DNA from: Rubrivivax gelatinosus IL144
GTDB taxonomy: Bacteria; Pseudomonadota; Gammaproteobacteria; Burkholderiales; Burkholderiaceae_C
DNA length: 64,000 nt
Reading direction: 5' to 3'
NCBI RefSeq assembly: GCF_000284255.1
Contig: NC_017075.1
Coordinates: 1,302,001 to 1,366,000, forward strand
Each line of letters begins with the position of its first letter. Within the stretch, counting starts at the first letter, position 1. Made by a program: the position numbers and the translations under genes. Shown here piece by piece: positions 19,825 to 27,693 of this stretch. The notes beneath the pieces were generated by a model. It was given only the letters and a program-made list of their open reading frames with translations, had not been told where the DNA came from and ran no database searches.

Positions 19825-20327
19825 GCGGTGGTGGCGGCGGCCGCGGGGCAAGCCTGGGCGCTGCGCCAGCCTTTCAGGAAGGCGCGGCGTGCGCCGCCGG
19901 CGGTCACCGCGGCGGCGACTTCGCGCGAGTGGCGTTCGGCCCCGGTCAGCTTGCGGATCCAGCCGCGGAACGGGACGATGTCCTCGGCGGTGCTGCGCAC
20001 GGCGCCGACGGCGGCATCGCCGGCGATGTCGCCGCCGCGTTCCAGCAAGCCGCGTTCGGCGCCCGGCGGCGCGTCGAGGTCGGGGCCCAGCGCCTCGTCG
20101 AGCGCGGCGATCTCGGCTGCGCTGCTGGCGCAGCTGGTGTCGGGCGCCAGCCGGTACGGCCCCTTGCGCGCCGCGTGCAGCGCTTCGGGGATGGACTCGC
20201 GCACGACGTTGAGGTCTCGCAACGGCGTCGTCGCCGCATTGCCGGCGCGGCCGACCTCCTGGGACGCGCAGGCGCCGAGCAGGCCGGCCACGAGGGCGGG
20301 CAAAAGCAATCGAACGGGCATGGACAT
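19812..20327 (-). CDS. Hypothetical lipoprotein
   Basis: 171 residues. The lipobox LLGACAS follows a short hydrophobic signal (LLLPALVAGL), so it is probably lipidated at the Cys and held in the envelope. The mature part has a conserved-looking Cys (PDTSCASSA) and the segment EDIVPFRGWIRKLTGAERHSREV, reminiscent of small lipoproteins in beta- and gammaproteobacteria. No function assigned. The start is either the ATG at 20327 or the one at 20321. Confidence 0.7.
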   Translation of the reverse strand: MSMPVRLLLPALVAGLLGACASQEVGRAGNAATTPLRDLNVVRESIPEALHAARKGPYRLAPDTSCASSAAEIAALDEALGPDLDAPPGAERGLLERGGDIAGDAAVGAVRSTAEDIVPFRGWIRKLTGAERHSREVAAAVTAGGARRAFLKGWRSAQACPAAAATTAQRP

Positions 20328-20368
20328 CGCCGGAGTATCTCCGCGGGGCTGACGCAAAGGAGCAATGG

Positions 20369-21202
20369 ATGACGGCCACGATCCGCGTGGGCATCGGCGG
20401 CTGGGTCTACGAACCCTGGCGCGAGACCTTCTACCCGCCCGGCCTGCCGGCCGCGCAGGCGCTGCCCTATGCCAGCGCCCGGCTCGACACGATCGAGGTC
20501 AACGGCACCTTCTATCGTTTGCAGCGGCCCTCGACCTTCGCCGCCTGGCGCGACGAGACGCCCGAGGGTTTCGTCTTCGCGCTGAAGGCCCCGCGTTTCG
20601 CCACCTACCGGCGGGCGCTGGCCGAGGCCGGTGAAGCGATCGAGCGCTTCGTCGCCAGCGGCATCGCCGAACTGGGCGCCAAGCTCGGCCCCGTGCTCTG
20701 GCAGTTCGCGCCGAGCAAACGCTTCGACGCCGCCGAGATCGAGGCCTTCGTGCGCCTGCTGCCGCGCGAAGCCGGTGGCCGGCCGCTGCGCCACGCGCTG
20801 GAGCCGCGCCACGACAGCTTCCGCTCGCCCGAGTACGTCGAGCTGGCGCGCCGGCTGGGTGTGGCGACGGTCTTCACCGACTCCGACCTGCACCCCTCGT
20901 TCGCCGACCCGACCGGCGACTTCGTCTACGCCCGGCTGATGCGCACGCAGTCGGACGAGCCGCTGGGCCTGTCGCCGCGCGTGTTCCCGGCGCTGGCCGC
21001 CTGCGCGCGCGACTGGCGCGACGGCGGCGAGCCCGAGGGCCTGCCGCGCGTGCTGCCGCCCCTGCCGCCCGGGCCGCCGCGCGACGTCTTCCTGTTCTTC
21101 ATCGCCGGCGCGAAGGAGCGTGCGCCGGCCGCGGCGATGACTTTGCGGCGCGTGCTGGCCGAAGCCGAGGGCGAGCAGCCGCCTTCGCCGCAGCTCGCCT
21201 GA
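20369..21202 (+). CDS. DUF72/YecE-family protein, first copy
   Basis: 277 residues. DUF72 is a TIM-barrel-like family of unknown activity. Signatures: the opening VGIGGWVYEPWRETFYPPGL, the IEVNGTFYRLQRPSTFAAW box, FALKAPRFATYRR, GPVLWQFAPSKRFD and ALEPRHDSF. AAAGGAG lies six bases before the ATG. A second, clearly homologous copy lies at 22610 on the other strand. Confidence 0.88.
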   Translation: MTATIRVGIGGWVYEPWRETFYPPGLPAAQALPYASARLDTIEVNGTFYRLQRPSTFAAWRDETPEGFVFALKAPRFATYRRALAEAGEAIERFVASGIAELGAKLGPVLWQFAPSKRFDAAEIEAFVRLLPREAGGRPLRHALEPRHDSFRSPEYVELARRLGVATVFTDSDLHPSFADPTGDFVYARLMRTQSDEPLGLSPRVFPALAACARDWRDGGEPEGLPRVLPPLPPGPPRDVFLFFIAGAKERAPAAAMTLRRVLAEAEGEQPPSPQLA

Positions 21203-21205
21203 GGC

Positions 21206-21574
21206 TCAGGCCGGCCGGTGGATCACCGCCTCGACGTTGTGACCGTCGGGGCCGATGACGAAGGCGGCGTAGTAGTTCGGGTGGTAGTGAGGGCGCAGCC
21301 CCGGGCCGCCGTTGTCCTGGGCGCCGGCGGCCAGCGCCGCGGCGTGGAAGGCGTCGACCTGGGCGCGGCTCTCGGCGACGAAGGCCAGGTGCAGCGGCGC
21401 GGGGGCAGTGGGCGTCTCGTACAGCCACAAGGACGGCTTGCCGTCGCGGCCCAGGCCGACGCTGCCGTCGGGGCCGCGCATCACGAGTTCGACCCGCAGC
21501 GGCGCCAGCGCCGCGAGGAAGAAGGTGCTGCTGGCTTCGATGTCGCGGACGCCGAAGCCGAGGTGGTCGAACAT
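21206..21574 (-). CDS. VOC family (glyoxalase-like) protein
   Basis: 122 residues, a single vicinal-oxygen-chelate domain of two beta-alpha-beta3 modules. It opens MFDHLGFGVRDIEASSTFF and ends YYAAFVIGPDGHNVEAVIH, both typical of small VOC proteins of the lactoylglutathione-lyase type. Candidate metal ligands are the His of the opening strand and the final Glu. Substrate unknown. It overlaps no gene and ends three bases from the DUF72 gene. Confidence 0.85.
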   Translation of the reverse strand: MFDHLGFGVRDIEASSTFFLAALAPLRVELVMRGPDGSVGLGRDGKPSLWLYETPTAPAPLHLAFVAESRAQVDAFHAAALAAGAQDNGGPGLRPHYHPNYYAAFVIGPDGHNVEAVIHRPA

Positions 21575-21653
21575 GCTTGCTCCCGGTCGCGGCGAGGGCC
21601 GCGTCGTGGCGACGATGCTAGGCGCTGGGCGGCGTCTTGCAGGCGGCAGCCGG

Positions 21654-22547
21654 TCAAGGGCGCAGCGCCTGGCGGCGTGCGGCGAGCTCGGCGGCGGCCG
21701 CGGCGTCGCCGCGGGCGCGCTGGATCGCCTCGAGTTCCTCCAGCACCTCGGCGTCGGGCCGGCCGGCGGCCGTCGCGGCGCGGTCCAGCGCGGTCTGGAT
21801 CGCCAGCGCCTCTTCGAGCTGGCCGGCTTCGCGCAGCGCCCAGCCGAGCGCGAAGCGCGCGTCGGCGATGCGCTCGGGCTGGCCGCGTTCGAGGCGCAGC
21901 GCCAGCGCGGCGCGGAACTGGGCGATGGCTTCGGCGTGCCGGCCCAGGTCGTGCAGCGCCGTGCCGAGGTTGTTGCGCAGCGAAGCCTCCCAGCGACGCG
22001 CGGCGGGCTGCGGCGAGGCCGAGGCCAGGTCCAGTGCCTGCTGCGTCCAGCGCAGCGCGTCGGCCGGCTCGCGGTCGACGAAAGCCATCATGTGCAGTGC
22101 ATCGACGGCCAGGCCGTCCAGGCCGCTGCGGCGCGCGAGCTCGGCGGCGGCCAGGTAGTCGGCACGCGCCGCCGCCAGCGCCTGCGGCGTGCGCGCCGCG
22201 TCGTCGTGCACCGGCGAGATCCTGGCGCGGCCTCGCTCCAGCAGGAAGCGCACGCTCGCTTCCGGGCCTGCGGTCGCGAGTTGTGGTTCGATCGCCGCCA
22301 GTTCGGCGAGCGCGCCGTCGAAGTCGCGCCGCAGGCCCTTGGTGCGCGCGATCTGGGTGCGCAGGACGAGCGCGTCGTCGCCGCGTGCGTCGGCCAGCGC
22401 GGCGCGGAAACGCTGCTCGCTCAGCGCCGGCTGGCCGAAGTCCCAGAGCGCGTCCAGGTCCAGCGCGGCGGCCGGCAGCGCCGACGCGGCGAACATCGTG
22501 GCCAGAAGGACGCGCAGCGCGCGGGGCAGGGTGGGAAGACGGCGCAT
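21654..22547 (-). CDS. Secreted TPR-repeat protein
   Basis: 297 residues. The signal peptide runs to about residue 28 (LLATMFAASALPAAALD). The rest is helical with TPR-type repeats, for example WEASLRNNLGTALHDLGRHAEAIAQFRAALAL and IADARFALGWALREAGQLEEALAIQ. It is likely a periplasmic protein-protein interaction scaffold. No catalytic motif. It lies between the two DUF72 genes. Confidence 0.75.
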   Translation of the reverse strand: MRRLPTLPRALRVLLATMFAASALPAAALDLDALWDFGQPALSEQRFRAALADARGDDALVLRTQIARTKGLRRDFDGALAELAAIEPQLATAGPEASVRFLLERGRARISPVHDDAARTPQALAAARADYLAAAELARRSGLDGLAVDALHMMAFVDREPADALRWTQQALDLASASPQPAARRWEASLRNNLGTALHDLGRHAEAIAQFRAALALRLERGQPERIADARFALGWALREAGQLEEALAIQTALDRAATAAGRPDAEVLEELEAIQRARGDAAAAAELAARRQALRP

Positions 22548-22609
22548 CGGAACCTCGGTGTGAACCTGGCCCGATTCTGTGCGGTGGTGCCGGCGCCGCG
22601 ACCCCGCGT

Positions 22610-23569
22610 TCAGGAGGCGCGGCGGCCGTGCCCCGGCGCTCGCGCGCGCACCGGCGGCGGCGAGGGCAGCGGCGGGCGTGGCCCGGTCAGCCCGGTCGGC
22701 ACGCTCAGCCGCTGCGCCAGCGCGGCGGCGTCGTAGGGCGCGTGCACCTTCACGTCGTTGTCGAAGTAGACGTAGACCTCGCGCGCCGCGGCGCGTGGCG
22801 CCGGCTCGGGCGATGCGCGGCGGGCGTCGTCAACCTCGCCGCCGCGGGCCCAGGCCTCGATGCGGCGCGCCCAGTCGTCGAGCGCGGCGTCGCCGTAGCC
22901 GCTGGCGTAGAGCTCGGCGTCGCCGTGCAGGCGCAGGTAGACGAAGTCGGCACACAGGTCTTCCAGCAGCGGCCAGCGGCCGGCTGTGTCGGCGACGACC
23001 AGCGCCACCCGGTGGCGGCGCAGCAGCGCGACGAACTCCGGCGTCGCGAAGCTGGCGTGGCGGATCTCGACCGCGTGGCGCAGCCGTCGCCGCGGCCCGG
23101 CGTCCAGCCAGGGCTCGGCGATGCGCGCATCGTGCCCGGCGGCCAGCGTGGCCGCGGCGGTGGTGTCCTGCGGCAGCAGCGCGAGGAAGTCGTCGAAGCG
23201 CGCGGCGTCGTAGCGCATCTGCGGCGGGAACTGCCACAGCAGCGGCCCCAGGCGCTCGCCCAGCGCCAGCAGCCCGGAGGCGAAGAAGTTGGCCAGCGGC
23301 ACGCGCACGTCCTTCAGCCGGCGCAGATGGGTGATGTAGCGCGGCCCCTTGATGGCGAAGACGAAGCCCTCGGGCGTCGCCGCGTGCCAGGCGCGGTACG
23401 AGGACGGCGTCTGCAGCGAGTAGAACGAGCCGTTCAGCTCGATCGTCGGCAGCTGGCGCGACGCGAACGCGAGCTCGTCGCGCTGCACGAGATCGGGCGG
23501 ATAGAAGACGCCGCGCCAGGGCGCGTAACGCCAGCCGGAGATGCCGATGCGGATCGTGCCGCGTGCCAT
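22610..23569 (-). CDS. DUF72/YecE-family protein, second copy
   Basis: 319 residues. It has the same signatures as the first copy (IGISGWRYAPWRGVFYPPDL, IELNGSFYSLQTPSSYRAW, FAIKGPRYITHLRR, GPLLWQFPPQMRYD, AVEIRHASF) plus the later FVYLRLHGDAELYASGYGDAALDDWARRI that the first copy lacks in this form. This is the more typical member of the family; the two copies are divergent paralogues rather than a recent duplication. Confidence 0.88.
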   Translation of the reverse strand: MARGTIRIGISGWRYAPWRGVFYPPDLVQRDELAFASRQLPTIELNGSFYSLQTPSSYRAWHAATPEGFVFAIKGPRYITHLRRLKDVRVPLANFFASGLLALGERLGPLLWQFPPQMRYDAARFDDFLALLPQDTTAAATLAAGHDARIAEPWLDAGPRRRLRHAVEIRHASFATPEFVALLRRHRVALVVADTAGRWPLLEDLCADFVYLRLHGDAELYASGYGDAALDDWARRIEAWARGGEVDDARRASPEPAPRAAAREVYVYFDNDVKVHAPYDAAALAQRLSVPTGLTGPRPPLPSPPPVRARAPGHGRRAS

Positions 23570-23608
23570 CGCCCGCGCACGGCAAGCGCCGTACCGCGGG
23601 GACGCGCC

Positions 23609-23827
23609 TCAGGCGGCGGGCGTCTCGTCGGCCGGCGTGGTGTCGGTGGCGGTCTCGCCCGACGGCGGCACCCAGTCGTGCCAGTCGGGGCCGAAGAACT
23701 CGACCGGGTGCTGGGTGCGCTCGGAGCCGTTGCCGCAGATCAGCTGGTCGGCGGCGCAATAGCGGTCGCAGCCCCAGCAGGTGCGTTCAGGGTGCGGCGG
23801 GTTGATCGGGAAACGTTTGGTGGCCAT
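23609..23827 (-). CDS. DUF3079 family small cysteine protein
   Basis: 72 residues. MATKRFPINPPHPERTCWGC is the family's standard opening, with four Cys (CWGCDRYC...C), then a WHDWVPP-like segment and a Thr/Ala tail. The Cys spacing suggests a small metal-binding protein. Function unknown. Confidence 0.85.
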   Translation of the reverse strand: MATKRFPINPPHPERTCWGCDRYCAADQLICGNGSERTQHPVEFFGPDWHDWVPPSGETATDTTPADETPAA

Positions 23828-23901
23828 GCGCGGGGCGCCGGCCGGGAGCACGGCGCCGGGCCAGTGTCGCCGCGCATCTCGCGGCGTGGTTTTGAGTTCC
23901 G

Positions 23902-24588
23902 TCAAGCTGACGGGAGCCCGCCAGGACGCCGCTGCTCGGGGCAGTAGGCGGCGAGGATGGTGTCCACCGCGATCGCCACCTTGCGTGCGACCTCGGCCGG
24001 GCTGGGCCGGTCGGTCGGGTTCAGCAGCGAGTTGATGACCGGCAGGCCCAGACACAGCGAGCAGAAGCTGTCGGCGGCGATTTCGGCTCGCGTGGCGTCG
24101 AAACCCGGTTGCGACTCGAGGTAGCTCTTCAGCAGGAAGGTCGCGCGCAACGGCCCGGAGCGCAGCAGCTTCAGCGCGAGTTCGGGGAACTCGGCCGCTT
24201 CCTCGACCAGTATCCTGAACAGGGAGCCCATGCGCGGGTCGTACATCGTCGCGAACAAGGTGTGCCCGAAGGCCGTCATCACCTCGACCAGACCGGCGCC
24301 GCCCGCCAGCTGGCTGCTGAACACCTGCTCCACCTGTTCGATCTGGTGCTCGATGACCGCGCCGAACAGCTCGCCCTTGGTGGCGTAGCGCGCGTACAGC
24401 GTGCCTTTGGAGCCGCCGAGCTTGGCGATGATGTCGGAGATCTTGGTGTTGCGGTAGCCGTTCTCCAGGAACACCTCGGCCGCGATCTCCAGCAGCTCCG
24501 CCGACTTGTGTTCGGCCTCGGCGACGGTCGGCCGACCCGGGCGACGGGCTCGTCGTGGGCTGGCGTTCTGCGGCGGGGAGGGTTCCAT
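23902..24588 (-). CDS. TetR/AcrR family regulator of the porin/hydrolase locus (inferred)
   Basis: 228 residues from the ATG at 24588. The helix-turn-helix is textbook TetR (LLEIAAEVFLENGYRNTKISDIIAKLGGSKGTLYARYATKGELFGAVIEH). The C-terminal domain (PELALKLLRSGPLRATFLLKSYLESQ...INSLLNPTDRPSPAEV) is of the AcrR-type C-terminal kind. It lies just downstream of the porin gene on the same strand, so it is the most likely reader of the operators upstream of the porin and the EthD operon (inference). Confidence 0.85.
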   Translation of the reverse strand: MEPSPPQNASPRRARRPGRPTVAEAEHKSAELLEIAAEVFLENGYRNTKISDIIAKLGGSKGTLYARYATKGELFGAVIEHQIEQVEQVFSSQLAGGAGLVEVMTAFGHTLFATMYDPRMGSLFRILVEEAAEFPELALKLLRSGPLRATFLLKSYLESQPGFDATRAEIAADSFCSLCLGLPVINSLLNPTDRPSPAEVARKVAIAVDTILAAYCPEQRRPGGLPSA

Positions 24589-24846
24589 CTCGGTCTCGGC
24601 AAGTCCATGCGCGCTGTGACGCCGGCGTGCGACTTGGCGTCGCGCATGAACAACCTGACGGCGGAACCCGGCGCCGCGACGGCGCATGGGCGTCCGGGCC
24701 GGAGACGGAGCCTGTCATGGGCGATTTCGCCCTGGCTCCGGTCCGGCGGAATTGTATCGGCGCCTCGTGGCGGCCTTCCCGCGCCGCACTCCGGACCGCA
24801 CCCCGGACGATAGGCCCGGAGGTGGCGGCCAGGGCCGACGGCAGCG

Positions 24847-26184
24847 TCAGAAGTAGATCCGCGCGTCGACCGACAGCGTGGTCTGCTGCTGCTTGGTGTG
24901 GTCGCCGAAGGCCTTGAGGACGCCGCGATCGGTCTGCCAGTCGTAACGCAGTTCCGGTCTCAGCACGACGTTGGGCGTCAGCGAGTACGAGATGCCGGTG
25001 GTGACACCGTGGAAGCGGCCGCGGGCCATCGTGTTGGGGAAGGTCGCAACGCCCCGTGTGTCGTTGAAGACCTCGGCGCGAACGCCAGCGGTCATCTGCG
25101 GCGACAAGCGGTAGCGCATGCCGGCATTGACCCCGTAATAGGCCCCACCCTTGTAGTAAGGGCCGTCGAATATGTCGACGGTGTCGGCCTTGCCGTCGCC
25201 GTCCTGGCGGCCACGCAGGTATTCGACGTGCATGCCCAGCGCTTCGCTGGCGTTGTAGATCATCGTCAGCGAGTGGTGCTGGCGGTTCTGGTTGCGCGGC
25301 GAACTGACGCGGTGGAACGGCATCTGCGTCGGATAACCGGGCTCGGTCTGCTCGGCGCCTGTCATGAAGCCGTAGTCGACGCGCCAGCGCATTTCCGGGC
25401 TGCGCCAGCGCAGCGCGCCGATGACGCTCTTGTCGTTGTTGTTGTCCTGCCAGTTGGCGCGGCCGTTGACGATGCCGAGTTCAGCCGCCATCAGCCCCCG
25501 CTCGCCGCGCATCACGTTCGCCGAGGCTAGCGCGCCGACGGCCTCGATCGGCTGCGAGGCGAAGGCGTAGGTCCGGGAATAGAACTGGCTCGGGTCGTAG
25601 CCGCCGGTGGTCGGCAGCAGGTGGCCGATGCCGGTCATGAAGCGGCCGATCGTCAGCACCACGCCTTCGCCGTAGGGGGCGTAGATCTGGGCGTAAAGGT
25701 TGGCGAATCCGAGGTAATTCTGGCGCGACTTGCCGTTCGGATCGTCGCTCGGCGCGCGGTTGACGCCCCAGTCGGCATCGAATCCATTGACCAGGGTGTG
25801 GATGCCGTCACGGCCATAGACCATGTCCATGCGCATGCCCCAATCCCATTCGGTCGCGGTCGGGCCGGGGAGCGGGCCCATTCGTGACAGGAGATTGGCT
25901 TTCAGCCGCCTTTCCAGCGTCCACTGGACACGGTTGAATTGCAATCCTTCGTCTGCCGGACCGACCATCGGGCCAGTGCTGTTGGCGCCCGTGGCGGTGT
26001 CGTGACTGGTGTTGCTGTTGGTCGAGAAGCCCAGCCAGACAAAACCCGAGGAGGAAATGCCGGTGTGCGGCTCGGGGTTCTCGAACATGCGATACGGTTT
26101 GCTTCCGTCACCCTCCGCCTGGGCTGCCGTCGCGGCCACGGTCAATGTCACGCCGAAGACGGCGCGTCGAATACTGGCGTTCAT
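24847..26184 (-). CDS. Outer-membrane beta-barrel protein (porin-2/OmpL-like)
   Basis: 445 residues. The signal peptide (to about 24, ...AATAAQA) precedes a Tyr/Trp/Arg-rich sequence of alternating strands ending in a terminal Phe (SVDARIYF), the usual outer-membrane barrel ending. It probably forms a substrate channel. The ATG at 26184 (MNASIRR) is preferred because AGAGG lies nine bases upstream; an ATG two codons earlier is also in frame. It is the only barrel protein here, next to TetR and the hydrolase/EthD operon, with a complex 580-base upstream region. GC and codon bias are a little lower than in the neighbouring genes. Confidence 0.82.
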   Translation of the reverse strand: MNASIRRAVFGVTLTVAATAAQAEGDGSKPYRMFENPEPHTGISSSGFVWLGFSTNSNTSHDTATGANSTGPMVGPADEGLQFNRVQWTLERRLKANLLSRMGPLPGPTATEWDWGMRMDMVYGRDGIHTLVNGFDADWGVNRAPSDDPNGKSRQNYLGFANLYAQIYAPYGEGVVLTIGRFMTGIGHLLPTTGGYDPSQFYSRTYAFASQPIEAVGALASANVMRGERGLMAAELGIVNGRANWQDNNNDKSVIGALRWRSPEMRWRVDYGFMTGAEQTEPGYPTQMPFHRVSSPRNQNRQHHSLTMIYNASEALGMHVEYLRGRQDGDGKADTVDIFDGPYYKGGAYYGVNAGMRYRLSPQMTAGVRAEVFNDTRGVATFPNTMARGRFHGVTTGISYSLTPNVVLRPELRYDWQTDRGVLKAFGDHTKQQQTTLSVDARIYF

Positions 26185-26413
26185 GATCATCTACCTCTTG
26201 CTTCATGCTTCTTGATGCCGTCGTCGCCTTTCGATGCCCGTATCCGGGGCCGCGGGTTGGCGATCTTTCGGCTGTTTCGCTGTTCTCCTGCTGCGCCCGC
26301 CGGTGGTTCCCGGTGCGTCGTGGCGTGCAGGCTGACGGCTCTTTTCCCGCGGTTCCAGCCAGTTCCGGCGTTGCCGCCGAAAACCTGCTGGTCGATTTCA
26401 AGAATCTGTTGCT

Positions 26414-26452
26414 GACCTGGCGCCCGCGCCTTTTTAAAAGGTGGCGCAGGTC
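26414..26452. repeat. Imperfect inverted repeat in the porin leader
   Basis: GACCTG(G)CGCC and GGCGCAGGTC pair with one bulged base, enclosing a second AT-rich palindrome CCTTTTTAAAAGG. It could be a leader hairpin or a regulator site. Confidence 0.45.
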
Positions 26453-26519
26453 GCGAATGAAGCGCTGACGATCCACCGTCCGGCATCGTCGGAATTCCCC
26501 GCCGATGCCGTGTCGATGT

Positions 26520-26539
26520 ATCGTTCTGCGGAGTACGAT
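26520..26539. promoter_or_regulatory. ATCGT-N10-ACGAT inverted repeat, likely operator (porin side)
   Basis: ATCGT and ACGAT arms separated by TCTGCGGAGT. The same arms with the same 10-base spacing form the core of the longer palindrome upstream of the EthD gene (28544-28573). Confidence 0.55.
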
Positions 26540-26567
26540 AAAACGCGCGAAGCGCTCTATCGCGCGT

Positions 26568-26590
26568 CAAATGTCAGGCGTTGACATTTG
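26568..26590. promoter_or_regulatory. Perfect 9-5-9 palindrome
   Basis: CAAATGTCA and TGACATTTG are exact reverse complements around GGCGT. About 380 bases upstream of the porin start; likely a dimeric regulator site, regulator unknown. Confidence 0.55.
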
Positions 26591-26653
26591 GAATTTGCGC
26601 CGCCGCAAGGGGCGTGACGGCGAGTGGTGCTAACCGCAGCTTGGCGCGGGATG

Positions 26654-26690
26654 AAAAAAGGCTGCGCAACGCAGCAGCGTTGCACAGCCT
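26654..26690 (-). terminator. Rho-independent terminator of the EthD/hydrolase operon
   Basis: On the minus strand AGGCTG-GCAACG and CGTTGC-CAGCCT form a 12-bp stem with one A/C mismatch and a six-base loop, followed by six T. It lies about 75 bases after the hydrolase stop, separating that operon from the porin gene. Confidence 0.85.
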
Positions 26691-26765
26691 GTGAATTGCC
26701 CTAGAGGGGCGCTTGACGATCTGTTCAAATCTCCGGCAGAAGTTGCCGGAATATCGCGAGAAGGC

Positions 26766-27668
26766 TCAGGCGAGCATATTTCCGCCGAGTTCCTTGTAGA
26801 TTCTCGGGAGGAACTGCGCGTAGCGCGTGAACTCGCTCACGTTGTGCCGTGCGAGGCCTTGCACGCTTTCCGCCGGGACGCGCACGCCGGGCGGCAGCGT
26901 CAGCTCGGGACGTTTGCCGACGAGGCGATAGCCCATCCAGAACCGGGTGCGGTGCTCCAGCCCCTGGGGCGTCTCGCGGAAGATGTGGCACATCATCGCC
27001 GGCGCCGTGACGCTGTCGTCGGTCTTGTTCACCGACACCGCCCAGCCCTGGCCGCAGGCCACCGTGGCGACGGCCGGGCGCTTCCAGCGCGCCATGTCGA
27101 AGCCGAAGTCCTCGGGCGACTTGAAGTGGATGTCCACGTTGTCCATGCCGCAGTTGCAGTTCTCGGTGACGTGGTGCGTGACGCCCCAGTTGCGCTGCGA
27201 CATCGGGATCGACTCGTCGAGCAGGCGCTTGCGGTTCTCGGGGCTGACCATGATCCCGGCGTGCTGCGGCGGGTACCAGATGCGGTAGCGCAGATCCTCC
27301 AGCGGGTGCCAGGCGAACCACCAGTCGATCATGTCGGCGGTGACGTCCGGGTACACCGACTTGTTGGCGATGAAGCCGGCGCCGTTGCGCAGGATGCACC
27401 AGCCGGCCTCGACCTCGAGGTAGCCCGGGTCGAGCAGGCGGTTCATGTCCTCGGGGAGCAGCGCCTTGTCGGGGTCGCAGGGCTGGTCCATCACCGCCAT
27501 GGCCTTGGGGTCGGGCTGCGGGATCTCGTCGAAGAGATATTTCGCGAAGGGCCGCGCGCGTTCTTCCTCGGTCAGTTCGAGGAGCGAGGCCTTGACCTTG
27601 GTGTGGGCGAGATACTCCGTGTAGGTCTGCTGCACGGCGAGCTCGCGCAGAGTTTCGCTGGTTGCCAT
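26766..27668 (-). CDS. DAPG hydrolase (PhlG)-family protein, full-length form
   Basis: 300 residues, close to PhlG (about 294). PhlG hydrolyses the aryl-acyl carbon-carbon bond of diacetylphloroglucinol with a zinc ion held by two His and two Glu. Here the conserved WWFAWHPLEDLRYRIWYPPQH segment spans 116-136 (candidate ligand His136), HHVTEN gives candidate Glu169, and RHNVSEF gives His275-x3-Glu279; spacing and order match the PhlG metal site. It is the second gene of an operon with the EthD protein, 25 bases after it. The real substrate may differ from DAPG; a hydrolytic carbon-carbon cleavage of an acylated phenol is inferred. Confidence 0.82.
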   Translation of the reverse strand: MATSETLRELAVQQTYTEYLAHTKVKASLLELTEEERARPFAKYLFDEIPQPDPKAMAVMDQPCDPDKALLPEDMNRLLDPGYLEVEAGWCILRNGAGFIANKSVYPDVTADMIDWWFAWHPLEDLRYRIWYPPQHAGIMVSPENRKRLLDESIPMSQRNWGVTHHVTENCNCGMDNVDIHFKSPEDFGFDMARWKRPAVATVACGQGWAVSVNKTDDSVTAPAMMCHIFRETPQGLEHRTRFWMGYRLVGKRPELTLPPGVRVPAESVQGLARHNVSEFTRYAQFLPRIYKELGGNMLA

Positions 27669-27693
27669 TTCTTGATACTCCGTTGAGTGGCCC

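Larger units (their letters stand above)
26185..26765. promoter_or_regulatory. 580-bp non-coding region between porin and hydrolase genes
   Basis: No convincing gene here. Reading toward the porin on the minus strand it holds, in order: a terminator for the upstream operon (26654-26690), a 9-5-9 palindrome (26568-26590), an ATCGT-N10-ACGAT repeat (26520-26539) and an imperfect long stem (26414-26452) in the probable leader. It is lower in GC than the surroundings. Confidence 0.6.

Noticed and set aside
26185..26765. Short open frames on both strands in the non-coding region (26205-26468 plus, 26187-26570 minus).
   Set aside because: No ribosome site, no recognisable composition, and they overlap operators and the terminator; better explained as regulatory DNA.
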